This document shows positions 1 through 6,172 of a DNA stretch of 22,482 nucleotides, in pieces. The notes under the pieces were generated by a model. It saw only the letters and a list, made by a program, of their open reading frames with translations. It had not been told where the DNA came from and made no database searches. The stretch lies in the IMG/VR virus record IMGVR_UViG_3300020020_000163, positions 1 to 22,482 of that record; one strand, 5' to 3'. The position numbers and the translations under genes were made by a program. This stretch comes from a virus. Each line of letters begins with the position of its first letter. Position 1 is the stretch's first letter.

Positions 1-127
1 GTGGTGGCTCGGTCTGCTCGGGCTTGGGTCGTGTTGCGTCGATGGCGTGGCGTCGGTCCCATCGTGCACGCATCGCGTCGAGGCGTTGGCTGTGTACCGG
101 GTGGCGGTGGACGTTGCGGCGGGTCAT
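1..127 (-). CDS. Partial small basic protein of unknown function, runs off the window
   Basis: An open reading frame starts with ATG at 127-125 and stays open for 42 codons to the window edge. Its start overlaps the stop of the upstream gene as ATGA, the same translational coupling used throughout this operon, which is the main reason to believe it. The visible part begins MTRRNVHRHPVHSQ and is rich in Arg and His, so it may bind nucleic acid, but no domain is recognised. The C-terminus is missing. No function is assigned. Confidence 0.5.
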   Translation of the reverse strand, partial: MTRRNVHRHPVHSQRLDAMRARWDRRHAIDATRPKPEQTEPP

Positions 128-297
128 CGCTCGGGCCGACTGTCTGGCTGGACAGGCGTGGTGAGTGGTTCTTCCACGATGAGGGCGACATGGCGTGACC
201 CGTTGTGCTCGTCCAGACAGCCGTTGATGTACTCGGGGTACAGGCGACCGCAGCCCTCACACTGGAAGATGCCTTCGTGCATCGAGGCGAACGCCAT
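124..297 (-). CDS. Small CxxC-containing protein, 57 aa, unknown function
   Basis: The protein has 57 residues and starts at ATG 297-295, overlapping the previous stop as TGATG. It contains CEGCG near residue 13 and a second cysteine near residue 27 (NGCLDEHNGSRH), with nearby histidines, so a single zinc-binding knuckle is plausible. The C-terminal third is proline- and charge-rich and probably disordered. It is one of several small Cys-rich proteins in the early region of this phage. A regulatory or host-takeover role is possible but is pure inference. Confidence 0.6.
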   Translation of the reverse strand: MAFASMHEGIFQCEGCGRLYPEYINGCLDEHNGSRHVALIVEEPLTTPVQPDSRPER

Positions 298-437
298 CAC
301 TCCACCTCCGGGACGTGGTAAGGGCCACCCGGACCTGCCGAGCAACCCATCAGGTGGCCTCCGTCGTAGGCATCACAGAGCGGACACTTCGGCCGCTCAT
401 CACCCCTGTCGGCTGAGTCAGGTTCGTTGACGGTCAT
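297..437 (-). CDS. Small CPLC-motif protein, 46 aa, unknown function
   Basis: The protein has 46 residues and starts at ATG 437-435, overlapping the stop of the Rpf-like gene as ATGA. It ends in a TGATG overlap with the next gene. It carries KCPLC near residue 17 and another cysteine in the HLMGCSAGPGG segment, a pattern compatible with a tiny zinc-binding fold. It is too short for family recognition. Its reality is supported by start/stop coupling on both sides. Confidence 0.55.
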   Translation of the reverse strand: MTVNEPDSADRGDERPKCPLCDAYDGGHLMGCSAGPGGPYHVPEVE

Positions 438-871
438 CGGTAGCCGAGTTTTCTTGAGCAGGCGGGCCATGCGCCCCAGCCTTGGATGAGCCAGAGTCGG
501 TCGGCGCGGTAGATCTGCTCGGCCCGGCTGTGCTGGTGTGGGTAGCCGGTGCCTCCGACTGCGCGCCAGGACGTCAGCGCGAACTGCAGTCCCCCGTAGT
601 AGCCGTTGCCGGTGTTGATGGCCCAGTTGCCACCGGACTCGCACTGTGCCATGCGGTCCCATTGGGCGTCGGTCGGTGTGCCGTTGAGCTGTGCCATCGT
701 GACGATCGGGTCGGTCGGTGGTGGCAGGGTCGGGGTCTCCTGGATGCGCAGGCCGCGCAGGGCGACGGCGGTGGCGATGCCTTGCTCGATCGGTGGCATC
801 TCCTGGCTGCGGGCGGTGTCGTGCCAGACGAAGGCGAGCACGAGCGTGATCACGATCAGCATGCGCTTCAC
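434..871 (-). CDS. Secreted resuscitation-promoting-factor-like (Rpf) muralytic protein
   Basis: The protein has 145 residues. It starts at GTG 871, overlapping the RepA-like stop as GTGA; ATG at codon 4 is an alternative. Residues 1-23 look like a Sec signal peptide: a basic start (VKRM), a hydrophobic core (LIVITLVLAFVW) and a small-residue cleavage zone near TARSQ. A proline-rich linker around residues 46-55 leads to an Rpf-type lysozyme-like domain at about 68-145: WDRMAQCESGGNW, then YYGGLQF, SWRAVGG, AEQIYRAD and GWGAWPAC. E78 matches the catalytic glutamate of Rpf proteins, and C77/C138 match their conserved disulfide. Rpf proteins cleave actinobacterial peptidoglycan and can wake dormant cells. 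The gene sits in the replication region, away from the lysis cassette, so a role other than final lysis is likely. The domain call is firm; the biological role is inference. Confidence 0.88.
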   Translation of the reverse strand: MKRMLIVITLVLAFVWHDTARSQEMPPIEQGIATAVALRGLRIQETPTLPPPTDPIVTMAQLNGTPTDAQWDRMAQCESGGNWAINTGNGYYGGLQFALTSWRAVGGTGYPHQHSRAEQIYRADRLWLIQGWGAWPACSRKLGYR

Positions 872-2079
872 AGCTGATCCTCGACGTCGTCGAACAGACC
901 CGGAACTGGGTCCGGGACCAGGGGTTCCCCTACGGGTAACCCCCCTGGTTCCCGTTGGACCGCCGACCTTGGTTCCCGATGGTTCCGGGAACCAGGATCG
1001 ATGGCCTGTGCAGGTGGTTTGTCAGATTCGGCGAGAGTGGTTCCCGTGGTGCCGGTGCTCGGGTTCCCAATTCTTGGTTCCCGGGGTTCGGGAACCAAGA
1101 TCAGGGCCCTTTCGCGACGGTGTCGGAGGGCTGCTCCGACGACCTGTGTGCGTGCTCCGCAGCCGGCCGCGGTGAGGGCGTCGCTCGCCTCGCGGCGCTT
1201 CGCGTCGAGCGCGACGCCGAGCCGGTCGAGGTCGTCGGCGACCTTCTTGGTGCCCTGTGGATAACCGATCGCGCCGGTGGTGAGCCGGTAGGTCAGCCCG
1301 TCGTCGTCGCTCACCTTGACGAGCTCGACGACCTCGGGGATCGCCTCGAATCGGCGCTTGACGGCGGTGAGGCGGTAGCGGCTGCGGTCGAGCTCGGTCA
1401 TCCTCCAGACGACATCGACGTCGTCGTTCTTGGCGGAGCTGCCACGCTGCCCGCGATCGAGATCCTTCCCGGCGTGGTCGATGCGGATGAAGGCCCGGCC
1501 GGCGCGCTTGAGCCTTTGCCCGGTCCAGCGGTACCAGGCGCGCACGGTGTCCGACTTGTCCTCGTCCCCGGAGACGGCGCGACCGAAGGTGTCGATCACG
1601 ACCACTTCGGCGCCGACGAGCTCGGCCATCGCGGCGACGGCCTCGCCTCCCGGCTGCCCGTCGAGCGGCGCCAGTTGCGGGAGCAGTTGGTAGTGGAGGT
1701 GCTCGAGCTCTTTCGGTTCGTAGCCCATCGCCTCGAGCCGGCCGATCAGGTCGTCCTCGGTCATCTCGTAGTCGAGATAGAGCACGTCGATCGGCTGCTG
1801 TGTGACCCCGAAGATCTCGCGCCCGGTCGCCAGTGCGGCGACGAGCCACAGCACGAACAGCGACTTACCGGTGCCGCCCTTGGCGAAGATGGCGGCGGAG
1901 CGGCCCCGTGGCAGGATCGGCGCGGCGAGCCAGTCGGTCTCGGGCCGGTTGTGGTAGCGGGCGAAGGCCTCGTGCCAGTCGACGAACGGCGAGACCGGCG
2001 TGTAGTCGCCGTTGCTCCCGTTCGTGCCGGCGGCCTCGAACACGGCCAGCAGTTGCTCGTAGGTGAACTCGGTTGTCAT
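868..2079 (-). CDS. RepA-like AAA/RecA-fold replicative ATPase (helicase family)
   Basis: The protein has 403 residues and starts at ATG 2079 in an ATGA overlap with the zinc-ribbon gene. The core is a RecA-like ATPase of the AAA_25/RepA hexameric helicase type. The Walker A motif is AKGGTGKS at 66-73, DVLYLDYEM follows at about 98-106, and the Walker B is VVVIDTFG with D163. RIDHAGK at 199-205 corresponds to the sensor region. Residues about 295-325 may be a small helix-turn-helix. From about 329 the protein is low complexity, rich in Pro, Glu, Arg and Gly. That tail is encoded by DNA packed with GGTTCCCG repeats, described separately. In phages and plasmids, proteins of this family unwind the origin or act as the replicative helicase. 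The neighbours (zinc ribbon, methylase, nuclease, exonuclease) fit a replication/recombination block. Confidence 0.85.
   Translation of the reverse strand: MTTEFTYEQLLAVFEAAGTNGSNGDYTPVSPFVDWHEAFARYHNRPETDWLAAPILPRGRSAAIFAKGGTGKSLFVLWLVAALATGREIFGVTQQPIDVLYLDYEMTEDDLIGRLEAMGYEPKELEHLHYQLLPQLAPLDGQPGGEAVAAMAELVGAEVVVIDTFGRAVSGDEDKSDTVRAWYRWTGQRLKRAGRAFIRIDHAGKDLDRGQRGSSAKNDDVDVVWRMTELDRSRYRLTAVKRRFEAIPEVVELVKVSDDDGLTYRLTTGAIGYPQGTKKVADDLDRLGVALDAKRREASDALTAAGCGARTQVVGAALRHRRERALILVPEPREPRIGNPSTGTTGTTLAESDKPPAQAIDPGSRNHREPRSAVQREPGGLPVGEPLVPDPVPGLFDDVEDQL
921..1099. repeat. GGTTCCCG iteron-like repeat cluster, candidate replication origin
   Basis: About eight copies of GGTTCC(C/G)(G/C/A) lie in 180 bp. 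They start at 923, 947, 971, 981 (with its inverted partner at 987, giving the palindrome TGGTTCCGGGAACCA at 980-994), 1039, 1062 and 1076, with an inverted copy CGGGAACC at 1089-1096. The last pair forms an 11 bp perfect inverted repeat, CTTGGTTCCCG at 1073-1083 and CGGGAACCAAG at 1089-1099. The repeats fall in different reading frames of the RepA-like gene, encoding REP, GNP and TGTT by turns. This suggests selection on the DNA itself. Iterons inside an initiator gene are known, for example the lambda origin within gene O. Origin function here is inference. Confidence 0.55.
1256..1264 (-). promoter_or_regulatory. Consensus DnaA box inside the RepA-like gene
   Basis: TGTGGATAA on the plus strand is the reverse complement of TTATCCACA, the consensus DnaA box. 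It lies within the RepA-like coding sequence about 160 bp from the GGTTCCCG cluster. A single 9-mer can occur by chance and here also encodes YPQ codons, so it is only supporting evidence for an origin. Confidence 0.35.
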
Positions 2080-2414
2080 CGTGCGACCCTTCGCAGCGCT
2101 CGGTTTGCTTCGTCTCTCGTGATCAGTCCGCTGTCGACCGCCCGCCGTAGCCGTCCCGCCCAGACCAGGATCGAGTCGGTCCCGCGCAGCTGGCCGCGGG
2201 TGCGGTCCCAGACCGCTTTGGTGACGTCGTCGAGGGCGTCGTAACGGGCATCTCCGGCACTGGAGCGCAGCCACGGCGGATCGAGCAGCAGACGGCGCTC
2301 CAGGGCCCTCTGGTCGGCTTCGCGGGCCTCGCACCACGGGCACCACTCGCCGTCGCGCTCGAGCCCTTCCCACTCGGCGCGACAGGTCGCGCAGACGCGG
2401 TCGATCCATTCCAT
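2076..2414 (-). CDS. Zinc-ribbon protein, 112 aa, unknown function in the replication block
   Basis: The protein has 112 residues and starts at ATG 2414 directly after the TGA of the tiny upstream gene. It overlaps the RepA-like gene by ATGA. An N-terminal zinc ribbon is visible as CATC at about 8-11 and CPWC at about 25-28. A mixed-charge helical region follows (READQRALERRLLLD), then a C-terminal segment with VDSGLITRDEANRALRR that resembles a short helical hairpin. Its position immediately upstream of the ATPase, with coupled translation, suggests a helicase accessory or DNA-binding role. That is inference; no family was recognised. Confidence 0.7.
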   Translation of the reverse strand: MEWIDRVCATCRAEWEGLERDGEWCPWCEAREADQRALERRLLLDPPWLRSSAGDARYDALDDVTKAVWDRTRGQLRGTDSILVWAGRLRRAVDSGLITRDEANRALRRVAR

Positions 2415-2480
2415 TCACGTCGCCGCCCATATGGCAACGGCGGCGATGAAAAGCATGACCACGATCCATGCGACAGTCAC
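2415..2480 (-). CDS. Tiny hydrophobic peptide, 21 aa, single membrane segment
   Basis: A 22-codon reading frame starts at GTG 2480, overlapping the methylase stop as GTGA. It ends at TGA 2417-2415, which abuts the ATG of the next gene. The product begins VTVAWIVVMLFIAAV and is almost entirely one transmembrane-length hydrophobic stretch. Without it there would be a 62-base gap in an otherwise gapless operon. The coupling at both ends and the composition argue for a real mini-gene, but the evidence is limited by its size. Function is unknown. Confidence 0.4.
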   Translation of the reverse strand: MTVAWIVVMLFIAAVAIWAAT

Positions 2481-3562
2481 GAGCCGACCCTGACGGTGAC
2501 GGGGCGGTTCGCCTCGGCCAGGACCCGCGCCATCGTCGGCGGGACGGCGTTGCCGATCATGCGGGCTTGTGCGGTCTTGGTGCCGGTCCACACCCAGTCG
2601 GCGGGGAAGTCCTGCAACCGGGCGAGCTCGGCGATGGTGAGCCGGATGGCGTTCTGTGACTGCTCGCCCGGCTGGTGGTGCCCGCCTGGCTGGAACACGC
2701 GGGTGTCACCGGCGATGGTCGTCGCGGGGCGGGTGAAGATCCACTGCGATTGCGACTGTGTGCCGACGGTGGGCGACGGGCGTTCGGTGACGTCGCAGGT
2801 GATGAGTTCACCGGCACGGTTCGTCTGCCGGTAGTCGAGGGTGATGCGGCGGACGAACCCGCCCGGGTCACCACCCCCACCGATACGGAGAGCGAACGCC
2901 GGCTCGGACGCCGGGCGCGCTGGACGGTCGCCATGACGCTCCACCATCCCAGCGCCGCGTTCGTGGTACGCCTCCCACTCGTCACCCCACCCCAACGCGT
3001 CGGCCATGCTGACCCACTTGGCGGTGAACATCCCGGCCTGCTCGGTGTGCGTCACCGTCGGCCAGGTGATCCGCCCACCGTCACGACGGGCGACGATGAA
3101 GCACCGCTCCCGGGTCTGCGGCACCCCGTAGTCGGCGGAGTTGAGTACCCGCCAGTCGACGTCGTAGCCGAGCTTCGACAGTGAGCGCAGGACGCCACCG
3201 AAGTACTCGGCGTGCTTCTTGAACGTCAGCCCTTTGACGTTCTCGATGATGACGACCGGCGGCAGGCGCAGGGCGATGATCCGCAGCGTCCACGGGAACC
3301 CGTCGCGGTCGTCGAACTCGCCGTCGCCGTCACCCGCTGCGGAGAACGGCTGACACGGCGGTGACGCCCACAACAGGTCACACTCGGGGATCAGGTCGTC
3401 GTTCGCCGGGTCCGACAGGTCGTGCAGGTGGCAGGTCATCCCGTTCGCGTTGTGCGTGTCGACCGCCGGATGCCAGACCTCGAACCCCTCGGTCACGTAC
3501 CCGGCGTCCTCGACGCCACGGGACGAGCCACCCGCGCCGGCGAACAGGACCACCGCGCTCAC
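2477..3562 (-). CDS. DNA (cytosine-5) methyltransferase
   Basis: The product has 361 residues from GTG 3562, which overlaps the upstream stop as GTGA and sits just before motif I; a longer in-frame extension upstream overlaps the nuclease-like gene and is unlikely. The C5-methylase motifs appear in order: motif I VVLFAGAGGSSRG at about 4-16, motif IV PPCQPFS at 68-74 with catalytic C70, motif VI IIENVKGL at about 105-112, motif VIII QTRERCF at 149-155, and motif X GNAVPP close to the C-terminus after the target recognition region. The enzyme transfers a methyl group from S-adenosylmethionine to C5 of cytosine at a specific site. No partner restriction endonuclease is apparent nearby, so it is probably a solitary phage methylase protecting the genome from host restriction. 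The recognition sequence cannot be read from the protein. Confidence 0.93.
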   Translation of the reverse strand: MSAVVLFAGAGGSSRGVEDAGYVTEGFEVWHPAVDTHNANGMTCHLHDLSDPANDDLIPECDLLWASPPCQPFSAAGDGDGEFDDRDGFPWTLRIIALRLPPVVIIENVKGLTFKKHAEYFGGVLRSLSKLGYDVDWRVLNSADYGVPQTRERCFIVARRDGGRITWPTVTHTEQAGMFTAKWVSMADALGWGDEWEAYHERGAGMVERHGDRPARPASEPAFALRIGGGGDPGGFVRRITLDYRQTNRAGELITCDVTERPSPTVGTQSQSQWIFTRPATTIAGDTRVFQPGGHHQPGEQSQNAIRLTIAELARLQDFPADWVWTGTKTAQARMIGNAVPPTMARVLAEANRPVTVRVGS

Positions 3563-3879
3563 GACAGGTCCACGACGCGCAGGGTCCAGTCGCCGGCCGC
3601 GCTCTTGCGCCAGCCGTGGACGTGGACCCGCCACCCGGCGGCGCGCACCGCGGCCAGGTTCTCGTGCTCGGTGATCTTGCGTTCCCGGGCGGCCATGTTC
3701 GACCCGGACGTGACCTGCACGGCGAGGGTCTCGTCCCCGCGGATCGCGAGCAGGTCGATGAACCCGAACAGGTCGCGGGTGATGTTGGTGTTGGGGATGC
3801 GCTGCTCGACGACGCCGACCGTCCAGTGCAGGGCGCGTAGGTGTGCCACCGATCGGGCGGTCGGCGTCGGCTTGGTCAT
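3559..3879 (-). CDS. Small PD-(D/E)XK-like nuclease / resolvase-like protein
   Basis: The protein has 106 residues from ATG 3879, one base after the preceding stop, and overlaps the methylase start as GTGA. The central segment RDLFGFIDLLAIRG, then ETLAVQVTSG, has the look of a PD-(D/E)XK nuclease core: an aspartate on one strand, then hydrophobic-x-(E/Q)-x on the next. Here the usual E-x-K is replaced by Q-V-T. The C-terminus has GWRVHVHGWRK. Similar small proteins are common in actinobacteriophage replication regions, usually unannotated or linked to VRR-NUC or resolvase-like folds. Because the lysine is missing, catalysis is uncertain. The exonuclease and methylase neighbours support a DNA-processing role. 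Confidence 0.55.
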   Translation of the reverse strand: MTKPTPTARSVAHLRALHWTVGVVEQRIPNTNITRDLFGFIDLLAIRGDETLAVQVTSGSNMAARERKITEHENLAAVRAAGWRVHVHGWRKSAAGDWTLRVVDLS

Positions 3880-3880
3880 G

Positions 3881-4084
3881 TCAGAACATCGACGTTTGCT
3901 CGACGTCGCTCCGGTTACGGCGGCGGTTACCGATGTCGTCGACGCAGTCTCGGCAGACGTCGCGCAAGGCGAACACGAGGCGTCGCTCGCCGGCGTCGAC
4001 GCGCCGGTATTCCATCCGTTCAAGGAATTGCTCATACGGGTTACGGACGACTCGCTTGCATTCGGCGCAGACGAACGTCGACAT
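3881..4084 (-). CDS. Small zinc-finger protein, 67 aa
   Basis: The protein has 67 residues from ATG 4084, overlapping the upstream stop as TGATG. Two cysteine pairs, CAEC at about 6-9 and CRDC at about 44-47, can bind a single zinc ion. The spacing is long, with a charged helix (YEQFLERMEYRR) between them. The C-terminus is basic and probably disordered. Likely a DNA- or RNA-binding accessory factor in the recombination block; no specific family recognised. Confidence 0.65.
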   Translation of the reverse strand: MSTFVCAECKRVVRNPYEQFLERMEYRRVDAGERRLVFALRDVCRDCVDDIGNRRRNRSDVEQTSMF

Positions 4085-4479
4085 CAGAACGGTTCCTCAG
4101 CGGCGATCTTCTGCTGCTCCTGGTACAGGCAGTAGCGCTCGCCGACGGCCTTGTCGGCGTCGGTGGCCGCGGTCAGCTCCCACGGCGGGGACTGGCCGGC
4201 CTTGGCCGTCCCCTTGCCGAGCCGGCCGATGACCATCTCGCCGATGCTCGAGCGGAGCTGGCCCTGCAGCTTGCGGGGGAAGACGAGCGCGTCGTCGAAG
4301 CGCTCGCCCTTGCGTGGTCCGTCGAGCACGGCGATGTTGGCGACGATCGGCGTCGCCGGCCCGAACGACGTCTGCATCTCGTCGGCCTGCTTGACGACGT
4401 CGAACAGCAGCAGCGAGCCCTCGAGCTCGGCGAGCGGCAGCTTGTCGCCACCGGCGGATGGGTCTCTGAAGTTGGGCAT
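4084..4479 (-). CDS. Probable ssDNA-associated recombination accessory protein, 131 aa
   Basis: The start is ATG 4479, preceded by a strong Shine-Dalgarno AGGAG seven bases upstream. The gene is separated from the exonuclease by a 29-base gap, so it has its own ribosome site. The N-terminus is short and polar. The body contains GSLLLFDVVKQADEMQTSFG, then ANIAVLDGPRKGE, LVFPRKLQGQLRSSIGEMVIGRLG and a SPPWEL segment. This arrangement occurs in many actinophage proteins encoded beside Cas4-like exonucleases, where an OB-like ssDNA-binding role is often suspected. A distinct RecT-type annealing protein is not seen nearby. The association with recombination comes from context; the molecular function is unproven. 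Confidence 0.6.
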   Translation of the reverse strand: MPNFRDPSAGGDKLPLAELEGSLLLFDVVKQADEMQTSFGPATPIVANIAVLDGPRKGERFDDALVFPRKLQGQLRSSIGEMVIGRLGKGTAKAGQSPPWELTAATDADKAVGERYCLYQEQQKIAAEEPF

Positions 4480-4508
4480 GGCTTTCTCCTTTGCTTGGTG
4501 TGTTGAGA

Positions 4509-5816
4509 TCAGGTCGGGACGAGGCGCAGCAGCTCGGGCCCGTCGTCGATCGCGACGCGCAGCCGTCCGGCGCGCAGCTCGGCCGCGGCCTCGCAGAACC
4601 GGCGCGCCTCGGCGACGCCCATCGAGCCGACGGCCTTGCCGACGCTGATCGTCGGGAACAGCGGCGCGTCGCTCTCCGTCGCTCGAGCGGCCAGGGCGCG
4701 CACGAAGTCGGACTCGATCACGCCGTCCTCGGCGAGCAGGATCAGCGCGGCGTACAGCCAATAGCGGCGGAACGTGCGCTGCTCGCCCATCCGGAACCCG
4801 ACACCGGCCTGACGCGCCTCGAGCTCGATCGCGCTGGCCCATTCCTTGCCGGCCTTGTCGAGCTTCGTGTAGCGCTCGAAGACCTTCGTGTAGCGCTCGT
4901 CGTCGATCGTGTCGCCCTCGTCGTACTGGGAGGCGATGGCGACGGCCTTCGCTGAGGGATGCCGGGCGCGTGAGTCGTTCACCGGTGCCACGGTCACGAG
5001 CGGCGAGATCCAGCGTCGGGCCTCACGGCGCACGGCGCGGATCTCGTTCGCCAGGACCGCGGCGCGGTAGCCGGCCACCAGGTCGATCTCGTACAGCGTG
5101 CAGACGCCTTGACCGGCGGGCAGGTGAATGATGATCCCGGTGGTCTTGTCGATCGCCGGGGTCGGGAGCCGTTCGCCGGCGTCGACGTCGTAGAGCAGTG
5201 AGTGGGCGTAGGCGGCGAGCTGTGCGCCCCAGCCGAGCCCGCCGTAGTCGACGCTCGCGCCGGTCTTGAGGTCGGCGATGAACCGCATCCGGTCGCTGGA
5301 GCGGGTCAGGATGCGATCGGCGGTCCCGGCCAGTCGCAGCTCGTCGCAGACCAGGCGGCACTCGATGTACAGCGGGTCGACCTCGAACCCGGCGGCGATC
5401 AGCGCGTTCACGTAGGCCTCGATGTCGGCCTCGTACGGGCCGGCGATGACCTTCTCGCCGCGATCGGTGCGTTCGGTGAGGGCGTGGACAGCGCTGCCGA
5501 TGTCCGCGGACTTGTGCGCCTGCGCGACGCCGGCGGCGGCGTCGGAGATCTCGTTCATCTCGTTCTTCTGCGCGTCGTCCCACGTCGACGGGTCACCACC
5601 GACCGCGAGGACGCGGGCGACGAGTGACAGGTCGTAAGCCATCCCGTAGGCCCGATTCCGCCTGTCCCAGCGCTGGATGTTGTAGGTGTCCTCGATCAGC
5701 TTCGCTGCTGCGCTGGAGCGGTCGTAGGCGATCACCTTCCCGTCGGGCTGCCGGATCAGCGGCCAGCCGTTGTCGTTGCGGAAGAAGTCGGTCGCCCGAA
5801 CAGTGGTCAGCGTCAT
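4509..5816 (-). CDS. Cas4/RecB-like PD-(D/E)XK exonuclease
   Basis: The protein has 435 residues from ATG 5816, in an ATGA overlap with the small membrane gene upstream. The nuclease motifs of the RecB/Cas4 family are visible: H111 in GSAVHAL, E152, D167 in LAGTADRI, D182-L-K184 in FIADLKTG, and Q199 with Y203 in WGAQLAAYAHSL. These residues bind Mg2+ and cleave the phosphodiester backbone. There are no clustered cysteines, so the iron-sulfur cluster of true Cas4 is absent. The C-terminal ~170 residues are a helical extension. In phages, such enzymes usually resect DNA ends for homologous recombination or replication. The downstream accessory protein is the likely partner. Confidence 0.85.
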   Translation of the reverse strand: MTLTTVRATDFFRNDNGWPLIRQPDGKVIAYDRSSAAAKLIEDTYNIQRWDRRNRAYGMAYDLSLVARVLAVGGDPSTWDDAQKNEMNEISDAAAGVAQAHKSADIGSAVHALTERTDRGEKVIAGPYEADIEAYVNALIAAGFEVDPLYIECRLVCDELRLAGTADRILTRSSDRMRFIADLKTGASVDYGGLGWGAQLAAYAHSLLYDVDAGERLPTPAIDKTTGIIIHLPAGQGVCTLYEIDLVAGYRAAVLANEIRAVRREARRWISPLVTVAPVNDSRARHPSAKAVAIASQYDEGDTIDDERYTKVFERYTKLDKAGKEWASAIELEARQAGVGFRMGEQRTFRRYWLYAALILLAEDGVIESDFVRALAARATESDAPLFPTISVGKAVGSMGVAEARRFCEAAAELRAGRLRVAIDDGPELLRLVPT

Positions 5817-5962
5817 CGCTGCCGCTCGAGCTCGGAGAGCAGCCGCAGGTGGCTGGCCTTGCGGTTGTGGCGCAGGCGGCGGCTCGGGCCGCGTTCGTGG
5901 CGGTCGATCGCCAGGGCGCCGGCGAGCGCGCCGAGCGCGACGAGGATCAGGATCGCGGTCAT
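5813..5962 (-). CDS. Small single-pass membrane protein, 49 aa
   Basis: A 49-residue frame begins at ATG 5962, eight bases after the stop of the HTH gene, and ends in an ATGA overlap with the exonuclease. The N-terminus, MTAILILVALGALAGALA, is a transmembrane helix. The rest is strongly basic (RHNRKASHLRLL) and would face the cytoplasm in an N-out orientation. No Shine-Dalgarno is obvious, so translation probably depends on coupling. Function unknown; an N-terminal anchored peptide in the early operon could affect host membrane or superinfection, which is speculation. Confidence 0.6.
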   Translation of the reverse strand: MTAILILVALGALAGALAIDRHERGPSRRLRHNRKASHLRLLSELERQR

Positions 5963-5971
5963 CGCCGCGGG

Positions 5972-6163
5972 TCAGACGTCGTCGCGGCGGGCTTCGAGGA
6001 ACTGCGCGACCTGCTCGTCGCTGATCCGGTCGTAGCGGCCGACCTTGTGGCTGCCGAGCTGGCGGGTCCTGATCCAGCCGCGCACCGTCTGGGGGTGGAC
6101 GTGGAGCATCTCGGCGACCTCGTCGACGGTGTACATGCGCGGCAGAGCAGAAGACATGCTCAC
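5972..6163 (-). CDS. Excisionase / MerR-like helix-turn-helix DNA-binding protein
   Basis: The product is 63 residues from GTG 6163, chosen because a strong GGAGG (6175-6171) lies seven bases upstream; ATG 6157 is the alternative. The protein is a winged HTH of the excisionase/MerR type: YTVDEVAEMLHVHPQTVRGW forms the helix-turn-helix and GSHKVGRYDRISDEQVAQFL the wing and following helix. Such proteins act as recombination directionality factors that bend attachment-site DNA or as small transcription regulators. Adjacency to the integrase remnant and the attP makes an excisionase role most natural. Its ribosome site lies in one copy of the repeated TCCAGGCTC motif, which suggests autoregulation (inference). 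Confidence 0.8.
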   Translation of the reverse strand: MSMSSALPRMYTVDEVAEMLHVHPQTVRGWIRTRQLGSHKVGRYDRISDEQVAQFLEARRDDV

Positions 6164-6172
6164 TCGGATTCC

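Noticed and set aside
955-2244. Long plus-strand reading frame of 429 codons opposite the RepA-like gene
   Set aside because: It is the antisense of a well-supported gene in high-GC DNA, where long spurious frames are common. It has no recognisable domain, and its composition is typical of shadow frames.
4509-5816. True Cas4 with a CRISPR adaptation role
   Set aside because: The four cysteines that hold the iron-sulfur cluster are absent and no cas1 or cas2 is nearby. A phage recombination exonuclease fits better.
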